Below, one piece after another: positions 19,192-28,670 of a stretch of 64,000 nucleotides of DNA. The position numbers and the translations under genes are program-made. Source of the DNA: Bacteroidales bacterium (GTDB taxonomy: Bacteria; Bacteroidota; Bacteroidia; Bacteroidales; GCA-2748055). Where the stretch lies: contig JARGFP010000021.1 in the NCBI GenBank assembly GCA_029210585.1, positions 1-64,000 of the forward strand, written 5' to 3'. The notes under the pieces are model-generated. The model had not been told where the DNA came from and did not search any database. It saw only the letters and a program-made list of their open reading frames with translations. Position 1 is the first letter of the stretch, and the number at the start of each line of letters is the position of its first letter.

Positions 19192-21279
19192 CTATTGTTT
19201 CACGAATTTCCCCGTCTTTTGTCCGCTGTTGTCGCTCATACGTATCATATAGATACCTGGGGCCAGGTCTCCGACATCGAGCGGATCAGAAGTATGCCAG
19301 CCGCCTTTCTCCAGCACTACCCTGCCCCGGATATCACAAATCTGCACATGCACCTCTGTTCCAGGTCCGCTTACCATGAGAAATCCATCTGCCGGGTTCG
19401 GGTAGAGCCTCATTCCGGCTTCCAGTTCTTCGTGGTTGCCGGTGTACATGTCCACGGTGGTATGGTATTCATTTGTATTTACGGTAATTTCGAGCTCCAC
19501 CGGGGCTTCTCCTGAACAGGGCAGCAGCATCACTACCGTTCCCTCTGCCGGTGGCTCGTCTGTACAAACAGCTGCACGGTAGGTTGTAGCCGAGATATTG
19601 CTGGCCGACAGGAAGCGGGCCGATGGAAATTCAGGTACCCCGAGTCTGCCCGCGTGGTCATCGGCACTGATGTTCAGGCCAAGTAAACCTTCGTTTGCAT
19701 ACACAACGATGTATCCGTCCTCCATTTTGAGTATAACCTCATCCGGTATTCCTGCGCTTTTTTTCATTCCCGGAACATTTTGAATCCCCACTGAATATTG
19801 CAGTATCAGGCCGGCATCATAAGCTGTAATGGATCCGTCTCGGTTGATATTTGCCGTACTGTCACGCCATGCCTCCCATGGAAGCGGGTCCACCTCAGGC
19901 ATCGGATCCAGTCCCACGGAGTGCTGCAATGCCAGTGCGGCATCATAAGCCTGCACCACGCCGTCATCGTTGACATCCCCGGGTCGGAGCGGAATAATAT
20001 CAAATGTGCCGCCCGCCGTCGGAGCAGCAACCACCGGGTTACCATTCATGTCGGCACCATTTGCCAGTTGTACATTCACCGTTCCCCCGGCACGCGGAAT
20101 AAAATAGAGATAGCTGTACTCCGTGGCACTCAGTCGTACCATCTCAAGGGCCGATTCCGTTACTGCCCCTGTCATCTCCAGGGTTACAGGATTTGCAGGA
20201 TCCATCTCCTCACTGAAGATGGCAGTAATCTGCAGCATATCAGACAACCGGTTCACCGTATCACTGTATGTGACAATGGCAGAAGGCGGATTTGATTCAG
20301 ACACCAGTACGTTCCCGCCGTAGAGTTCAGTCACCGAAAGGTTATTCAGGAACGCATTGGAAAGGGTAACATCGGTACTGCCCATTCCCAAAGTGTTGAA
20401 TGTCAGCAGCAGGATCTCTCCCGAGCCAATCAATGGGTCAGCTGTCATATAACTGATAGAGACCATGCCCGGTTGTGTGTTGTTTTCTGCAAGCGTTCCG
20501 CCATCTGCGATAGTGCCAATCACTGATGCATATGTATATTCCAGGAAAGAAGCATCGTATGCGATATCAAACTGGTAGGAGATGATATCATCAGAGACGA
20601 ACAGTTCGCTCACCAGAATGCCGAGTTGAAAGGGTTCGCCCGCCTCTACCGTATCGGATGCCACATAGATCGCAAAATCACCCACAGGAACGACCGGACC
20701 CCCGCCAGGCGACCCGTTGTGGGTGCCGGGATCACAATCGGCGATGCCGGCAGGAGCGATGGTCCACTCCGAAGCAAACCACAGCATCCCGGGACCGTCG
20801 ACATATTCATCCCTTACCGCCCTGGAATCGGTGTACTCCCACGCCTCCCCGGTGCCGTCGGTATTGGTCGCTCCGTAGATATCGTGCAGACTCCCGGTTT
20901 CATGGTTCCCACCGATGTAGAGTGAATAGGGATCATCGCCGTTCCCTGTAAGGATTCCCGTAACCAGGTCGGGTGCAAATCCATAAAGCGACTCAAAGGC
21001 ACTGCCACCGATCACGTATGTGCGCCCCGGCGCTACTGTGCCTGTAAGCTGAACAGTTCCCCAGGTGGTTCCGCCATTGCTCTGCCGGGTCAGGTACATC
21101 ACCGTGGTGCCAAAATCGACAGTTTCACTGCCGGCATTGAAAAGCTCAATAAAACGACCTGTATACTCATCCGCGGGATCGGCAATCTCGGAGATGAACA
21201 GTCCGTCCTGCGCCTGGGTCGCAAAATGACTCACCAGGAACACAAGCATCCAGAATTTTGTAAATTTTTTCATCATCAT
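19192..21279 (-). CDS. T9SS cargo protein with LTD, cohesin-like and dockerin-like modules
   Basis: A 695-residue modular surface protein. Order: signal peptide (1-24), LTD sandwich (about 25-190), cohesin-like domain (about 202-327, FAIYVASDTVEAGEPFQLGI to the GGNVLVS end), an Ig-like domain (about 330-430), a dockerin-like unit with two calcium loops (DVNDDGVVQAYDAALALQ at 435-452 and NINRDGSITAYDAGLILQ at 477-494), a linker and a T9SS type A sorting domain (about 610-695, LYPNPADGFL). Cohesins and dockerins bind each other in cellulosomes; having both in one chain suggests self-assembly or a structural role. The base composition is GC-rich compared with the LTD gene downstream. Confidence 0.82.
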   Translation of the reverse strand: MMMKKFTKFWMLVFLVSHFATQAQDGLFISEIADPADEYTGRFIELFNAGSETVDFGTTVMYLTRQSNGGTTWGTVQLTGTVAPGRTYVIGGSAFESLYGFAPDLVTGILTGNGDDPYSLYIGGNHETGSLHDIYGATNTDGTGEAWEYTDSRAVRDEYVDGPGMLWFASEWTIAPAGIADCDPGTHNGSPGGGPVVPVGDFAIYVASDTVEAGEPFQLGILVSELFVSDDIISYQFDIAYDASFLEYTYASVIGTIADGGTLAENNTQPGMVSISYMTADPLIGSGEILLLTFNTLGMGSTDVTLSNAFLNNLSVTELYGGNVLVSESNPPSAIVTYSDTVNRLSDMLQITAIFSEEMDPANPVTLEMTGAVTESALEMVRLSATEYSYLYFIPRAGGTVNVQLANGADMNGNPVVAAPTAGGTFDIIPLRPGDVNDDGVVQAYDAALALQHSVGLDPMPEVDPLPWEAWRDSTANINRDGSITAYDAGLILQYSVGIQNVPGMKKSAGIPDEVILKMEDGYIVVYANEGLLGLNISADDHAGRLGVPEFPSARFLSASNISATTYRAAVCTDEPPAEGTVVMLLPCSGEAPVELEITVNTNEYHTTVDMYTGNHEELEAGMRLYPNPADGFLMVSGPGTEVHVQICDIRGRVVLEKGGWHTSDPLDVGDLAPGIYMIRMSDNSGQKTGKFVKQ

Positions 21280-21663
21280 GTACTTTTTTGAGTTAATATT
21301 CAGCTGTTAATGTGATGAGCGGTCCGAATCTCACCCAAAAAGCCAAATGAGATGCATATTTTTTTCAGGTGTACTTGCCGGGGCAATGTGGGGAACTCCC
21401 TGACTGTCTGTATGTATGTCCCATTCAGAACAGTGCAAATGAAGCATCAGGAACCACCTGCAAACTGAACGTTTTTTTTATTTGGTCTGAATAAGTATTG
21501 GGGAGAACATTCCGTATCTACCATGAGAAATCAATCTTTTTTTTCATAACTTGTCTCATGCCTACCCTACAGGAAAACCAGGGCGGCGCATTCTCTTACA
21601 AGCCTTCATGCAGGCAAGGTGTTGATACACATACAGGATTCCGAACCTCCTAATACAGCAAGT
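21280..21663. other. Divergent intergenic spacer, no gene seen
   Basis: The 384 bases between the outward-facing gene at 21279 and the activase gene contain no plausible coding frame with good codon use. A GTG at 21619 is in frame with the activase and could be an alternative start. No exact TAnnTTTG box was found on either strand, so the promoters that must be here are not recognised. Confidence 0.4.
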
Positions 21664-24600
21664 ATGTCCAACGCAAGCGACAGGGTTCACCTCGGTTTCG
21701 ATATCGGCTCTATCTCCATCAATACGGTGGTGATGGACGACCGGAAGCATATCATTGAAGAGCGTTACGACCATTGCCAGGGGAAGCCTTTTATGAAACT
21801 CCGGACGATCATGGAAGCACTGATCAGCAGGTATGGTCAGCACAGCTTCGGCAACCTCGGGTTTACAGGTACCGGAGGCAAACTGGCGGCCGAAAAGATG
21901 GGTGGACACTACATCAACGAAGTCATCGCCCAATCCACCTCCGTGGCCAGCCTCTACCCGCAGGTCAGGACGATCATTGAGATGGGCGGTGAAGACTCCA
22001 AGCTGATCTTCATGGAGGAGACTGAAGAGGGCGCCTCCAGGCTGTCGGATTTCACCATGAATACATTGTGCGCCGCAGGAACCGGGTCGTTTCTCGACCA
22101 GCAGGCCAAGAGGGTGGGTGTGAAAATCGAAGATGAATTCGGCGCACTGGCGCTCAAATCTGAAAATCCGCCCAGGATCGCAGGGCGTTGTTCGGTCTTT
22201 GCCAAAAGCGACATGATCCACCTGCAGCAAATTGCTACCCCGGTGCACGACATCGTTGCCGGGCTCTGTTTTGCCGTAGCGCGTAATTTCATCAGTACAC
22301 TCGGACGAGGTAAAACCATTGAATATCCGGCGATATTCCAGGGAGGTGTAGCTGCCAACAAGGGAATGGTACGTGCATTCAGGGAACTGCTGAAGACAGC
22401 GGAAGGCGACCTGGTCATCCCTGAACACCATGCTTCCATGGGAGCCATAGGGGCACTTTATTATATGCTCGACAGACGTGGAGAATCATTTGTCCCCTTC
22501 CAGGGTATGGAGCAACTCAATGCCTATATCGACGGGGAAAAATCCAGGGGCAAAACATTTAAGCCACTGCATCAGCCGGATTCGAACATCAACAAGGAAG
22601 TATACCCGGTACCGGATGGGGTGTATGACTACCCGGTATACCTCGGGCTGGATATCGGTTCGCTGAGTACGAACGTGGTATTGATCGATGATGAGAACCG
22701 GGTGATCGCCCGGCGTTATCTTCCAACGGCCAGCAAGCCCCTTGAAGCGATCAGAAGGGGTATGAGCGAAATTTTTGAAGAGATCGGCGACCGGGTGGTC
22801 GTTCATGCTGCCGGCACCACCGGTTCGGGCAGGTACCTGACAGGTGATTTCATTGGTGCCGACCTGATCCGCAACGAGATCACCGCCCAGGCAACCGCTG
22901 CCATTGCTTTCGATCCGGAGGTGGACACCATTTTTGAGATCGGCGGTCAGGATTCCAAGTATATCAGCATCGATAACGGTGTGGTGGTGGACTTTGAAAT
23001 GAACAAGGTCTGCGCAGCCGGTACCGGCTCCTTCCTCGAAGAGCAGGCTGAAAAACTGGGGATCAATATCGTAGATGAATTCGGCCGGATGGCACTTGGG
23101 GCAGGTCAGCCTGCGGGCCTGGGAGACCGCTGTACGGTATTTATGGAGTCCGACCTGAACTCCTTCCAGCAACGGGGGGTTGAAACAGACAACCTGGTGG
23201 GCGGTCTCGCCTATTCCATTGTGCACAACTATATTCAGAAGGTAGTCAGGAAGAAAAGGATCGGGAAACATATCCTGTTCCAGGGCGGCGTTACCAACAA
23301 CCGGTCGGTGGTGGCAGCTTTTGAACAGGTGACGGGGAAAAAGATCCATATTCCGCCGCATTTCGATGTGACCGGCGCCATCGGGGCCGCCATGCTGGCA
23401 CGTGATCATGTAAAGGAAAACAAGCTGAAAACCCGGTTCAAAGGATTTGATATCAGTAAGATCCCCTATACTGTAGACAAATTCACATGCAAGGCCTGCT
23501 CCAACCAGTGTGAGATCAGGCGCGTGCGGATCGAAGGCGAAAGCAAACCGTTGTTCTATGGTGGCCGGTGTGAAAAATATGAACTGGACGAACGCAAGGG
23601 AAAAGGCCTTGATATTCCCAATTATTTCGAAGAAAGGCTCGAAATGCTCCAGGAAAGCTATGAGGAACAACCCGCAGAAGAAAGAAAAGTCACCATCGGG
23701 ATTCCACGCGGACTCATGATCTATTACCAGCAGTTCCCGTTCTGGAGGACCTTCTTCGAGGACCTTGGATTCAGGATCGTTGTGAGCGAGACGACCAATA
23801 ACCAGACGGTGAAAAAGGCACTGAACCTGATCGTTGCAGAAACCTGCTTCCCGGTGGAAGTGATGCACGGACATATCTACGAACTGCTTGAGGATGAATC
23901 AGTGGATTATGTCTTTACACCTTTCATTATCAACAACAAGGGGGCCAAAGACAATCCCACAACCAACTGCAACTGCCCCTGGGTGCAGACCTTCCCGTTC
24001 ATGGTGAAAGCATCCGTCGACAGGAAGAAGCGGGAAAAGATGCTCATCCCGGCACTGAATTTCAGGTATTTCGGATCCGTAACTGCCAACGAACTTTATA
24101 AAAGTATCGGGAAAAAGTTCGGGATTTCAAAACGTCGCATCACCGTGGCCATGCACAAGGCAGACATGAAGCAGACAGCATTTGAACAAAAGGTGGCAGC
24201 CCGGGGGCGCGAGGTCCTGGCCAACCTTCCGGAAGACAAGGAATGCGTTGTCGTTGTGGGACGGCCCTACAATACCGGTGATCCATCATTGAACCTGAGC
24301 ATGGTGGAGAAACTGATCAACCTCGATGTGGTGCCTGTCCCCATGGATTACCTTCCCCTGGAAGAACAGCATATCACACGGGAATACGGACAGATGTACT
24401 GGCCCAACGGGCAGCGGATCCTTGCCGCCGCCAGGATCATCTCCGAACATCCTAAACTGCACGCGGTGTATATGGGGAACTTCCGGTGCGGACCCGACTC
24501 CTTCCTCGCCCATTTCTTCCACGAGGAGATGGCCGGCAAACCCTATATGGAAATTGAGATCGATGAGCACAGTGCCGATGCAGGTATGATTACACGGTAC

Positions 24601-25950
24601 GAAGCATTCCTCGACAGCCTGAAGGGATCAAAAGAGGAGGCCTCTGACGCCCCGAAAACCATCAACCGGCCGGGTGTTTCTGCCACTTCCCCCATGGAGG
24701 GCAGGACCCTTTTCTTCCCATACATGAGTGATGCTTCCTACCTGGTGGCCGGGGCGTGCCGGGGATTCGGTATTAATTCTGAGTCCCTGCCGATGCAGAC
24801 CGACGAAGACCTGGAACTGGCGCGAAAATATACTTCTGCAAGGGAATGTTTCCCGATGATCGCAACCACCGGCAGTTTCCTGAAAAAACTGATGGCACCG
24901 GGGATCGATCCGACCAAAGTGAGCTTTTTCATGCCCGACCACAACGGCCCCTGCCGTTTCGGACAATACAACAAGTTCCAGCGGATCCTTTTCAACAGGC
25001 TGGGATTCGATAAGGCAGAGATCATCTCTCCCAGCAATGACAACAGTTATGAGGATATTTCGGGTGGACATGGTACCCGGCTGCGGATCAACATCTGGAA
25101 ATCCTTTGTTACCTTCGATATCCTCAGGAAATTCAAGCAGGAACACAAACCCTATGAACTGATCCCCGGCAATACTGACCAGGTTTACAAGCACGGACTG
25201 GATCAGCTGGTGGCCTGTGCCGAAAACGGTGCAAAGGATATTCCTGAAACACTGGAGCGCATCGGGAAATCATTCAGGGATATCCCGCTTTCGAATGGAA
25301 AACGCAAACCGGTGGTGGCTGTGCTGGGTGAAATATTCATGCGGGACAACCCGTTCTGCAGCGCCTACCTGGTCGACCGGCTGGAAAAGTTCGGGGCCGA
25401 AACATGGATTGCAGGACTCTCGGAATGGCTCGTTTATTCCACCATACGCTATACGCGCGACAGCAAATGGAAAGGGGATTATGGCGGCATACTTAAATCA
25501 AAAATACAGGAGCTGACACAAAACATGTCTGCCAAAAAAATCATCAAACCCGTACAGGAAATGTTCGATCATCACCTGGAAGTATCGGTAATGGAAATGC
25601 TTGAGGCGTGCGGACCCTATGTACACAGGCATTATGACGGGGATCCCGCCCCCAACCTGGGCACATCGGTTGCACTGGCCAAACGCGGGATCTCCGGGAT
25701 CGCCAACATCGAGCCCTTTACCTGCATGCCGGGAACCCTCGTCACTTCGCTGTCTGACAGTTTCAGGGCAGACCACGGTAATATCCCGATGGTTGGGATC
25801 GCCTACGACGGTCAGGAAGACGCATCCATTGAGCTCAGGCTGCAGGCCTTCATGCACCAGGCCTACCAGTTCAGGGATGCGAAGGGATTTACACAATTTA
25901 ATAAACACCTGAATCGCGATAAAGTAAACCAATCAGTCCTGGCGAAGTAA
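21664..25950 (+). CDS. Giant 2-hydroxyacyl-CoA dehydratase activase/reductase fusion
   Basis: A 1428-residue cytoplasmic protein with two tandem BcrA/BadF-type ATPase modules. The first has LGFDIGSISIN, EMGGEDSKL and the cluster-binding cysteines in NTLCAAGTGSF and GRCSVFAKSD; the second has LGLDIGSLSTN, EIGGQDSKY, NKVCAAGTGSF and GDRCTVFMESD. A Cys-rich stretch CKACSNQC follows, then a DUF2229/HgdB-like region beginning IGIPRGLMIYYQQFPFW with conserved ETCFPVEVMHGH and NCNCPW. The first two modules are activator-like, which use ATP to drive one electron into a dehydratase iron-sulfur cluster; the C-terminal part resembles the dehydratase itself. The physiological substrate of this large fused class is not established. 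The ATG at 21664 is preferred to the GTG at 21619. Confidence 0.85.
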   Translation: MSNASDRVHLGFDIGSISINTVVMDDRKHIIEERYDHCQGKPFMKLRTIMEALISRYGQHSFGNLGFTGTGGKLAAEKMGGHYINEVIAQSTSVASLYPQVRTIIEMGGEDSKLIFMEETEEGASRLSDFTMNTLCAAGTGSFLDQQAKRVGVKIEDEFGALALKSENPPRIAGRCSVFAKSDMIHLQQIATPVHDIVAGLCFAVARNFISTLGRGKTIEYPAIFQGGVAANKGMVRAFRELLKTAEGDLVIPEHHASMGAIGALYYMLDRRGESFVPFQGMEQLNAYIDGEKSRGKTFKPLHQPDSNINKEVYPVPDGVYDYPVYLGLDIGSLSTNVVLIDDENRVIARRYLPTASKPLEAIRRGMSEIFEEIGDRVVVHAAGTTGSGRYLTGDFIGADLIRNEITAQATAAIAFDPEVDTIFEIGGQDSKYISIDNGVVVDFEMNKVCAAGTGSFLEEQAEKLGINIVDEFGRMALGAGQPAGLGDRCTVFMESDLNSFQQRGVETDNLVGGLAYSIVHNYIQKVVRKKRIGKHILFQGGVTNNRSVVAAFEQVTGKKIHIPPHFDVTGAIGAAMLARDHVKENKLKTRFKGFDISKIPYTVDKFTCKACSNQCEIRRVRIEGESKPLFYGGRCEKYELDERKGKGLDIPNYFEERLEMLQESYEEQPAEERKVTIGIPRGLMIYYQQFPFWRTFFEDLGFRIVVSETTNNQTVKKALNLIVAETCFPVEVMHGHIYELLEDESVDYVFTPFIINNKGAKDNPTTNCNCPWVQTFPFMVKASVDRKKREKMLIPALNFRYFGSVTANELYKSIGKKFGISKRRITVAMHKADMKQTAFEQKVAARGREVLANLPEDKECVVVVGRPYNTGDPSLNLSMVEKLINLDVVPVPMDYLPLEEQHITREYGQMYWPNGQRILAAARIISEHPKLHAVYMGNFRCGPDSFLAHFFHEEMAGKPYMEIEIDEHSADAGMITRYEAFLDSLKGSKEEASDAPKTINRPGVSATSPMEGRTLFFPYMSDASYLVAGACRGFGINSESLPMQTDEDLELARKYTSARECFPMIATTGSFLKKLMAPGIDPTKVSFFMPDHNGPCRFGQYNKFQRILFNRLGFDKAEIISPSNDNSYEDISGGHGTRLRINIWKSFVTFDILRKFKQEHKPYELIPGNTDQVYKHGLDQLVACAENGAKDIPETLERIGKSFRDIPLSNGKRKPVVAVLGEIFMRDNPFCSAYLVDRLEKFGAETWIAGLSEWLVYSTIRYTRDSKWKGDYGGILKSKIQELTQNMSAKKIIKPVQEMFDHHLEVSVMEMLEACGPYVHRHYDGDPAPNLGTSVALAKRGISGIANIEPFTCMPGTLVTSLSDSFRADHGNIPMVGIAYDGQEDASIELRLQAFMHQAYQFRDAKGFTQFNKHLNRDKVNQSVLAK

Positions 25951-25982
25951 CCAGGCGATCATGCCGCCAAACAGCCAAACCC

Positions 25983-26669
25983 TTAAAGCACCGGAAGCAT
26001 CCTTGCAAAAGTGATTTCTTCCGGTGTTACTTTTGCCTGTACCACCAACACTTCAACGCCGGCAGCCATTGCTTTACCGAGTGCTGCTGCATACCCGGGA
26101 TCGATCTCTGCTGCAGGTGCAAAGGAGTCCACATCCATACGCTGGACAAAATACAGCATGACCGCCCGCATTCCCTGTTCCTTCACCCTGATCAGGGTTT
26201 CGAGGTGCTTCCGGCCGCGGGTGGTGACCGCATCGGGGAACATGGCCACATCATCCACTTTAAGGGTCACGTTCTTGACCTCAACAAAACACTGCTCCTG
26301 TTCATTGGCAAGCCAGATATCAAAGCGGCTGTCTTCCCAATTCACCTCCCTGCGGAATACATCGTACTGCTCAAATCCGCCGATAACGCCCATCCTGATC
26401 CACTCGAATGCCACCTGGTTGGGAATGCCTGTATTGATTCCCACCCAGCCTTCGCCGATCCTGATCATCTCCCAGGTGAACCTTGTCCTGCGTTTCGGAT
26501 CCTTTGCCGGGCTGAAATATACCTCGGCACCCTCTTCCAGGCAGCTTTTCATGGAACCTGAATTGGCACAATGCGCAAGGATAACCGACCCGTCCTCCAG
26601 CGATATATCGGTAAGGAACCGTTTGTATCTTTTGATCAGTTTCCCTTTTTGTAATGACTCATATTTCAT
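25983..26669 (-). CDS. sfsA: SfsA family DNA-binding/nuclease-like protein
   Basis: A 228-residue protein of the SfsA family, usually 230-240 residues. Diagnostic stretches are LIKRYKRFLTDI at the start, HCANSGSMKSC, TRFTWEMI, SRFDIWL and CFVEVKNVTL, then FPDAVTTRGRKHLETL. The ExK in VEVKNV, with the upstream Asp, resembles a PD-(D/E)XK nuclease core, and FPDAVT fits the conserved C-terminal motif. Named after sugar fermentation stimulation in E. coli; its cellular role remains unclear. It is convergent with the activase gene, 32 bases between stops. Confidence 0.93.
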   Translation of the reverse strand: MKYESLQKGKLIKRYKRFLTDISLEDGSVILAHCANSGSMKSCLEEGAEVYFSPAKDPKRRTRFTWEMIRIGEGWVGINTGIPNQVAFEWIRMGVIGGFEQYDVFRREVNWEDSRFDIWLANEQEQCFVEVKNVTLKVDDVAMFPDAVTTRGRKHLETLIRVKEQGMRAVMLYFVQRMDVDSFAPAAEIDPGYAAALGKAMAAGVEVLVVQAKVTPEEITFARMLPVL

Positions 26670-26747
26670 AAACCTGTACGTTAATGAAAGCTTTACATTT
26701 TTTGTTTATAAGATAACCGATATTTCACTTCGAATGGTTTTATTCTT

Positions 26748-26755
26748 TAAATTTG
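26748..26755 (+). promoter_or_regulatory. Candidate -7 box upstream of the DUF4412 gene
   Basis: TAAATTTG fits TAnnTTTG exactly, 152 bases before the ATG at 26907. No matching -33 box is evident, and the long leader would be unusual, so this is a weak call. Confidence 0.3.
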
Positions 26756-26906
26756 TTGATGGGGCACGCTGAACCCATGAGCTGTTTTTCTCATACTGAA
26801 CATAACACCGCTATGTTTACAACAGCCAGGGCGTGGAATTGATCATGAGGATACGCTGTATATTGAACACTTGTCATCATATGATCTGAATTTAAAATAT
26901 AAGAAA

Positions 26907-27947
26907 ATGAAAAAAATTGTCGCAATTGCACTCACATTATGTATTGCTGCACTCACCTCCACTGCCTATTCCCAGGTTGTCACCAGGCTAATCAACAAAG
27001 CTGCAAACAAAGCCGAAGACAAGACCGAAGAGCGCATTGAAGATGAAGCAGACAAAGCAGTGGAAAAACAGGTGAACAAAGCTTTTAATAAGCTATTCGG
27101 AAAGTCTGATGAAACATCCGATTCCATTGATTCTTCTGATAATACTCCTTCCGCATCAGGCAGCGGAGGATCTGCTTCTTCAGCAAGTTCACGGGCAGCG
27201 AAGAATGCATACCTGAACGCCCTGGGCATGTCCACCGGAACAGCCAATGTGAAACCCCTGTATGAATTCGACGGGTACATCGAGATGACTGTTTCGGAAT
27301 TTGAAAAAGAGAAAGAGAAAGAAAAGACCATTTACACAACCTACATTGACTCCAAATCATTTGATTATGGAATACATTTCAAAACTCCGGAAGAGGAGGA
27401 TTACTCTCTCATGATCTTCGATACGGACAACAACCTGATGGTCACCCTGTCAGATGCCAACGGGGAAAAAACCGGGTTTGCCGTTGCATTCACGCCTGAA
27501 CAGGCAGAAGCGATCGCAGAAGAGGCTGAAGAGGACACCGCTGAAGGGGATGCCGCAACAGAAGATGCCTACAAAGCCTATAAAACAGGAAAAACCAAAA
27601 ACATTCTCGGGTACACCTGTGAAGAATACCTCATCGAAGATGAAAACGAGACTGTAACCATGTGGATCACCCGGGACCTGAATAAGGAGATGAAAAAAAC
27701 ATACATGAAGAATTCCACATTCACGGGACTGTTCTCATATGCATACTATACCGACGGGGTGGTAATGGAATATATCATCGAAGACAAGAAGGATGGCGAC
27801 AAGAGTGTCATGACGGTCACCGATATTGATCTCAGCAAGAAATCTTCTTTCAATACCATGGGATATACAATCATGGACATGAGCGGCATGATGCCCGATG
27901 AGGAAACGGGCACCGGGGATGCCGCGGAGGAAAGTGATGAAGAATAG
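26907..27947 (+). CDS. Exported DUF4412 domain protein
   Basis: A 346-residue protein with a signal peptide (1-22, ending AYSQ), an Ala/Lys/Glu-rich helical segment (about 25-70, repeated NKAANKAEDKTEERIEDEADK-like heptads), a Ser/Gly linker and a DUF4412 beta domain (about 105-310) with MWITRDLNKEM and ILGYTCEEYLIE. The C-terminal tail is very acidic. DUF4412 proteins are periplasmic or outer-membrane-associated and have no established function. A start 12 codons upstream is possible but would spoil the signal peptide. The stop is five bases before the next gene, suggesting an operon. Confidence 0.8.
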   Translation: MKKIVAIALTLCIAALTSTAYSQVVTRLINKAANKAEDKTEERIEDEADKAVEKQVNKAFNKLFGKSDETSDSIDSSDNTPSASGSGGSASSASSRAAKNAYLNALGMSTGTANVKPLYEFDGYIEMTVSEFEKEKEKEKTIYTTYIDSKSFDYGIHFKTPEEEDYSLMIFDTDNNLMVTLSDANGEKTGFAVAFTPEQAEAIAEEAEEDTAEGDAATEDAYKAYKTGKTKNILGYTCEEYLIEDENETVTMWITRDLNKEMKKTYMKNSTFTGLFSYAYYTDGVVMEYIIEDKKDGDKSVMTVTDIDLSKKSSFNTMGYTIMDMSGMMPDEETGTGDAAEESDEE

Positions 27948-27952
27948 CATTG

Positions 27953-28468
27953 ATGGATCTGAAGGATTTCCTCACGCATGCAGTTGTATCTCTCAGGAAA
28001 GAGGAGATCGGAACGATCATTGGTCCCGATCCTGAACAATTCAACGCCCTTTTTGAACTTGCATTTTCAAGGGAGATGCCTGTATGCTGGAGGGCGACCT
28101 GGATCATGGATTACCTGTCCGAATTGCACCCCTGGCTGGCGATACCCCATATTGAAAAAATATGGCAGGAGATTCCTGAACAACATCCCGATGGCGTGAC
28201 ACGAAGTGCGCTTCGGCTGCTTTCCCGCCACAAGATACCGGAAGACTTCCAGGGCATTGCTGCAGATCTCTGCCTGTCGTGGCTGGAGCAGGAGTCTGTC
28301 CCTGTGGCCATCAAGGCCTACAGTATGGAGGTGCTGCTGAAGATCGCCACTGCATATCCGGAATTCACCAATGAGTTTATCACTGTCATTGAAACACAGG
28401 CACCCCACAATTCAGCCGGGTTTAAAGCCCGTTCACACCATATTACAAGGGCCATGAAACAACTCTGA
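27953..28468 (+). CDS. HEAT-repeat-like hypothetical protein
   Basis: A 171-residue cytoplasmic protein made of amphipathic helices (RATWIMDYLSELHPWLAIPHIEKIW, RSALRLLSRHKIP, IKAYSMEVLLKIATAYPEF) in the style of HEAT or ARM repeats. Such proteins are small scaffolds; no catalytic motif is present. It follows the DUF4412 gene by five bases. The C-terminal codons lie in a 21-base tandem duplication. Family unknown to me beyond the repeat fold. Confidence 0.65.
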   Translation: MDLKDFLTHAVVSLRKEEIGTIIGPDPEQFNALFELAFSREMPVCWRATWIMDYLSELHPWLAIPHIEKIWQEIPEQHPDGVTRSALRLLSRHKIPEDFQGIAADLCLSWLEQESVPVAIKAYSMEVLLKIATAYPEFTNEFITVIETQAPHNSAGFKARSHHITRAMKQL

Positions 28469-28489
28469 AGGGCCATGGAACAACTCTGA
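28448..28489 (+). repeat. Two-copy 21-base tandem repeat over a stop codon
   Basis: AGGGCCATGAAACAACTCTGA (28448-28468) is followed at once by a copy with one change (28469-28489). The first copy holds the last six codons and the TGA of the HEAT-like gene, so the second is a non-coding echo. A recent slippage duplication is the simplest explanation. Confidence 0.8.
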
Positions 28490-28636
28490 CCGTTTCCGCT
28501 GCAGGACGAATTACATCATTCCGGCACTGAACAGGGCCTGCAGTGCGACAAAAACAGTGTTCACGGATCCTGGCGGAACTAACCGATGCTACCCGTATCT
28601 CCCGGGTGAACGTGGGCCAAACACAGATAACTTGGT

Positions 28637-28644
28637 TATCTTTG
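28637..28644 (+). promoter_or_regulatory. Candidate -7 box of the TrmJ-like gene
   Basis: TATCTTTG is an exact TAnnTTTG match 26 bases before the ATG at 28671, the usual distance in Bacteroidota. No clear -33 TTG at the expected spacing. Confidence 0.55.
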
Positions 28645-28670
28645 ATACTGAATTCTAAATACATTGCTAC

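Noticed and set aside
22486-23874. Long 462-codon minus-strand frame
   Set aside because: It is antisense to the dehydratase activase, whose motifs are unambiguous, and arises from its GC-rich codon use.
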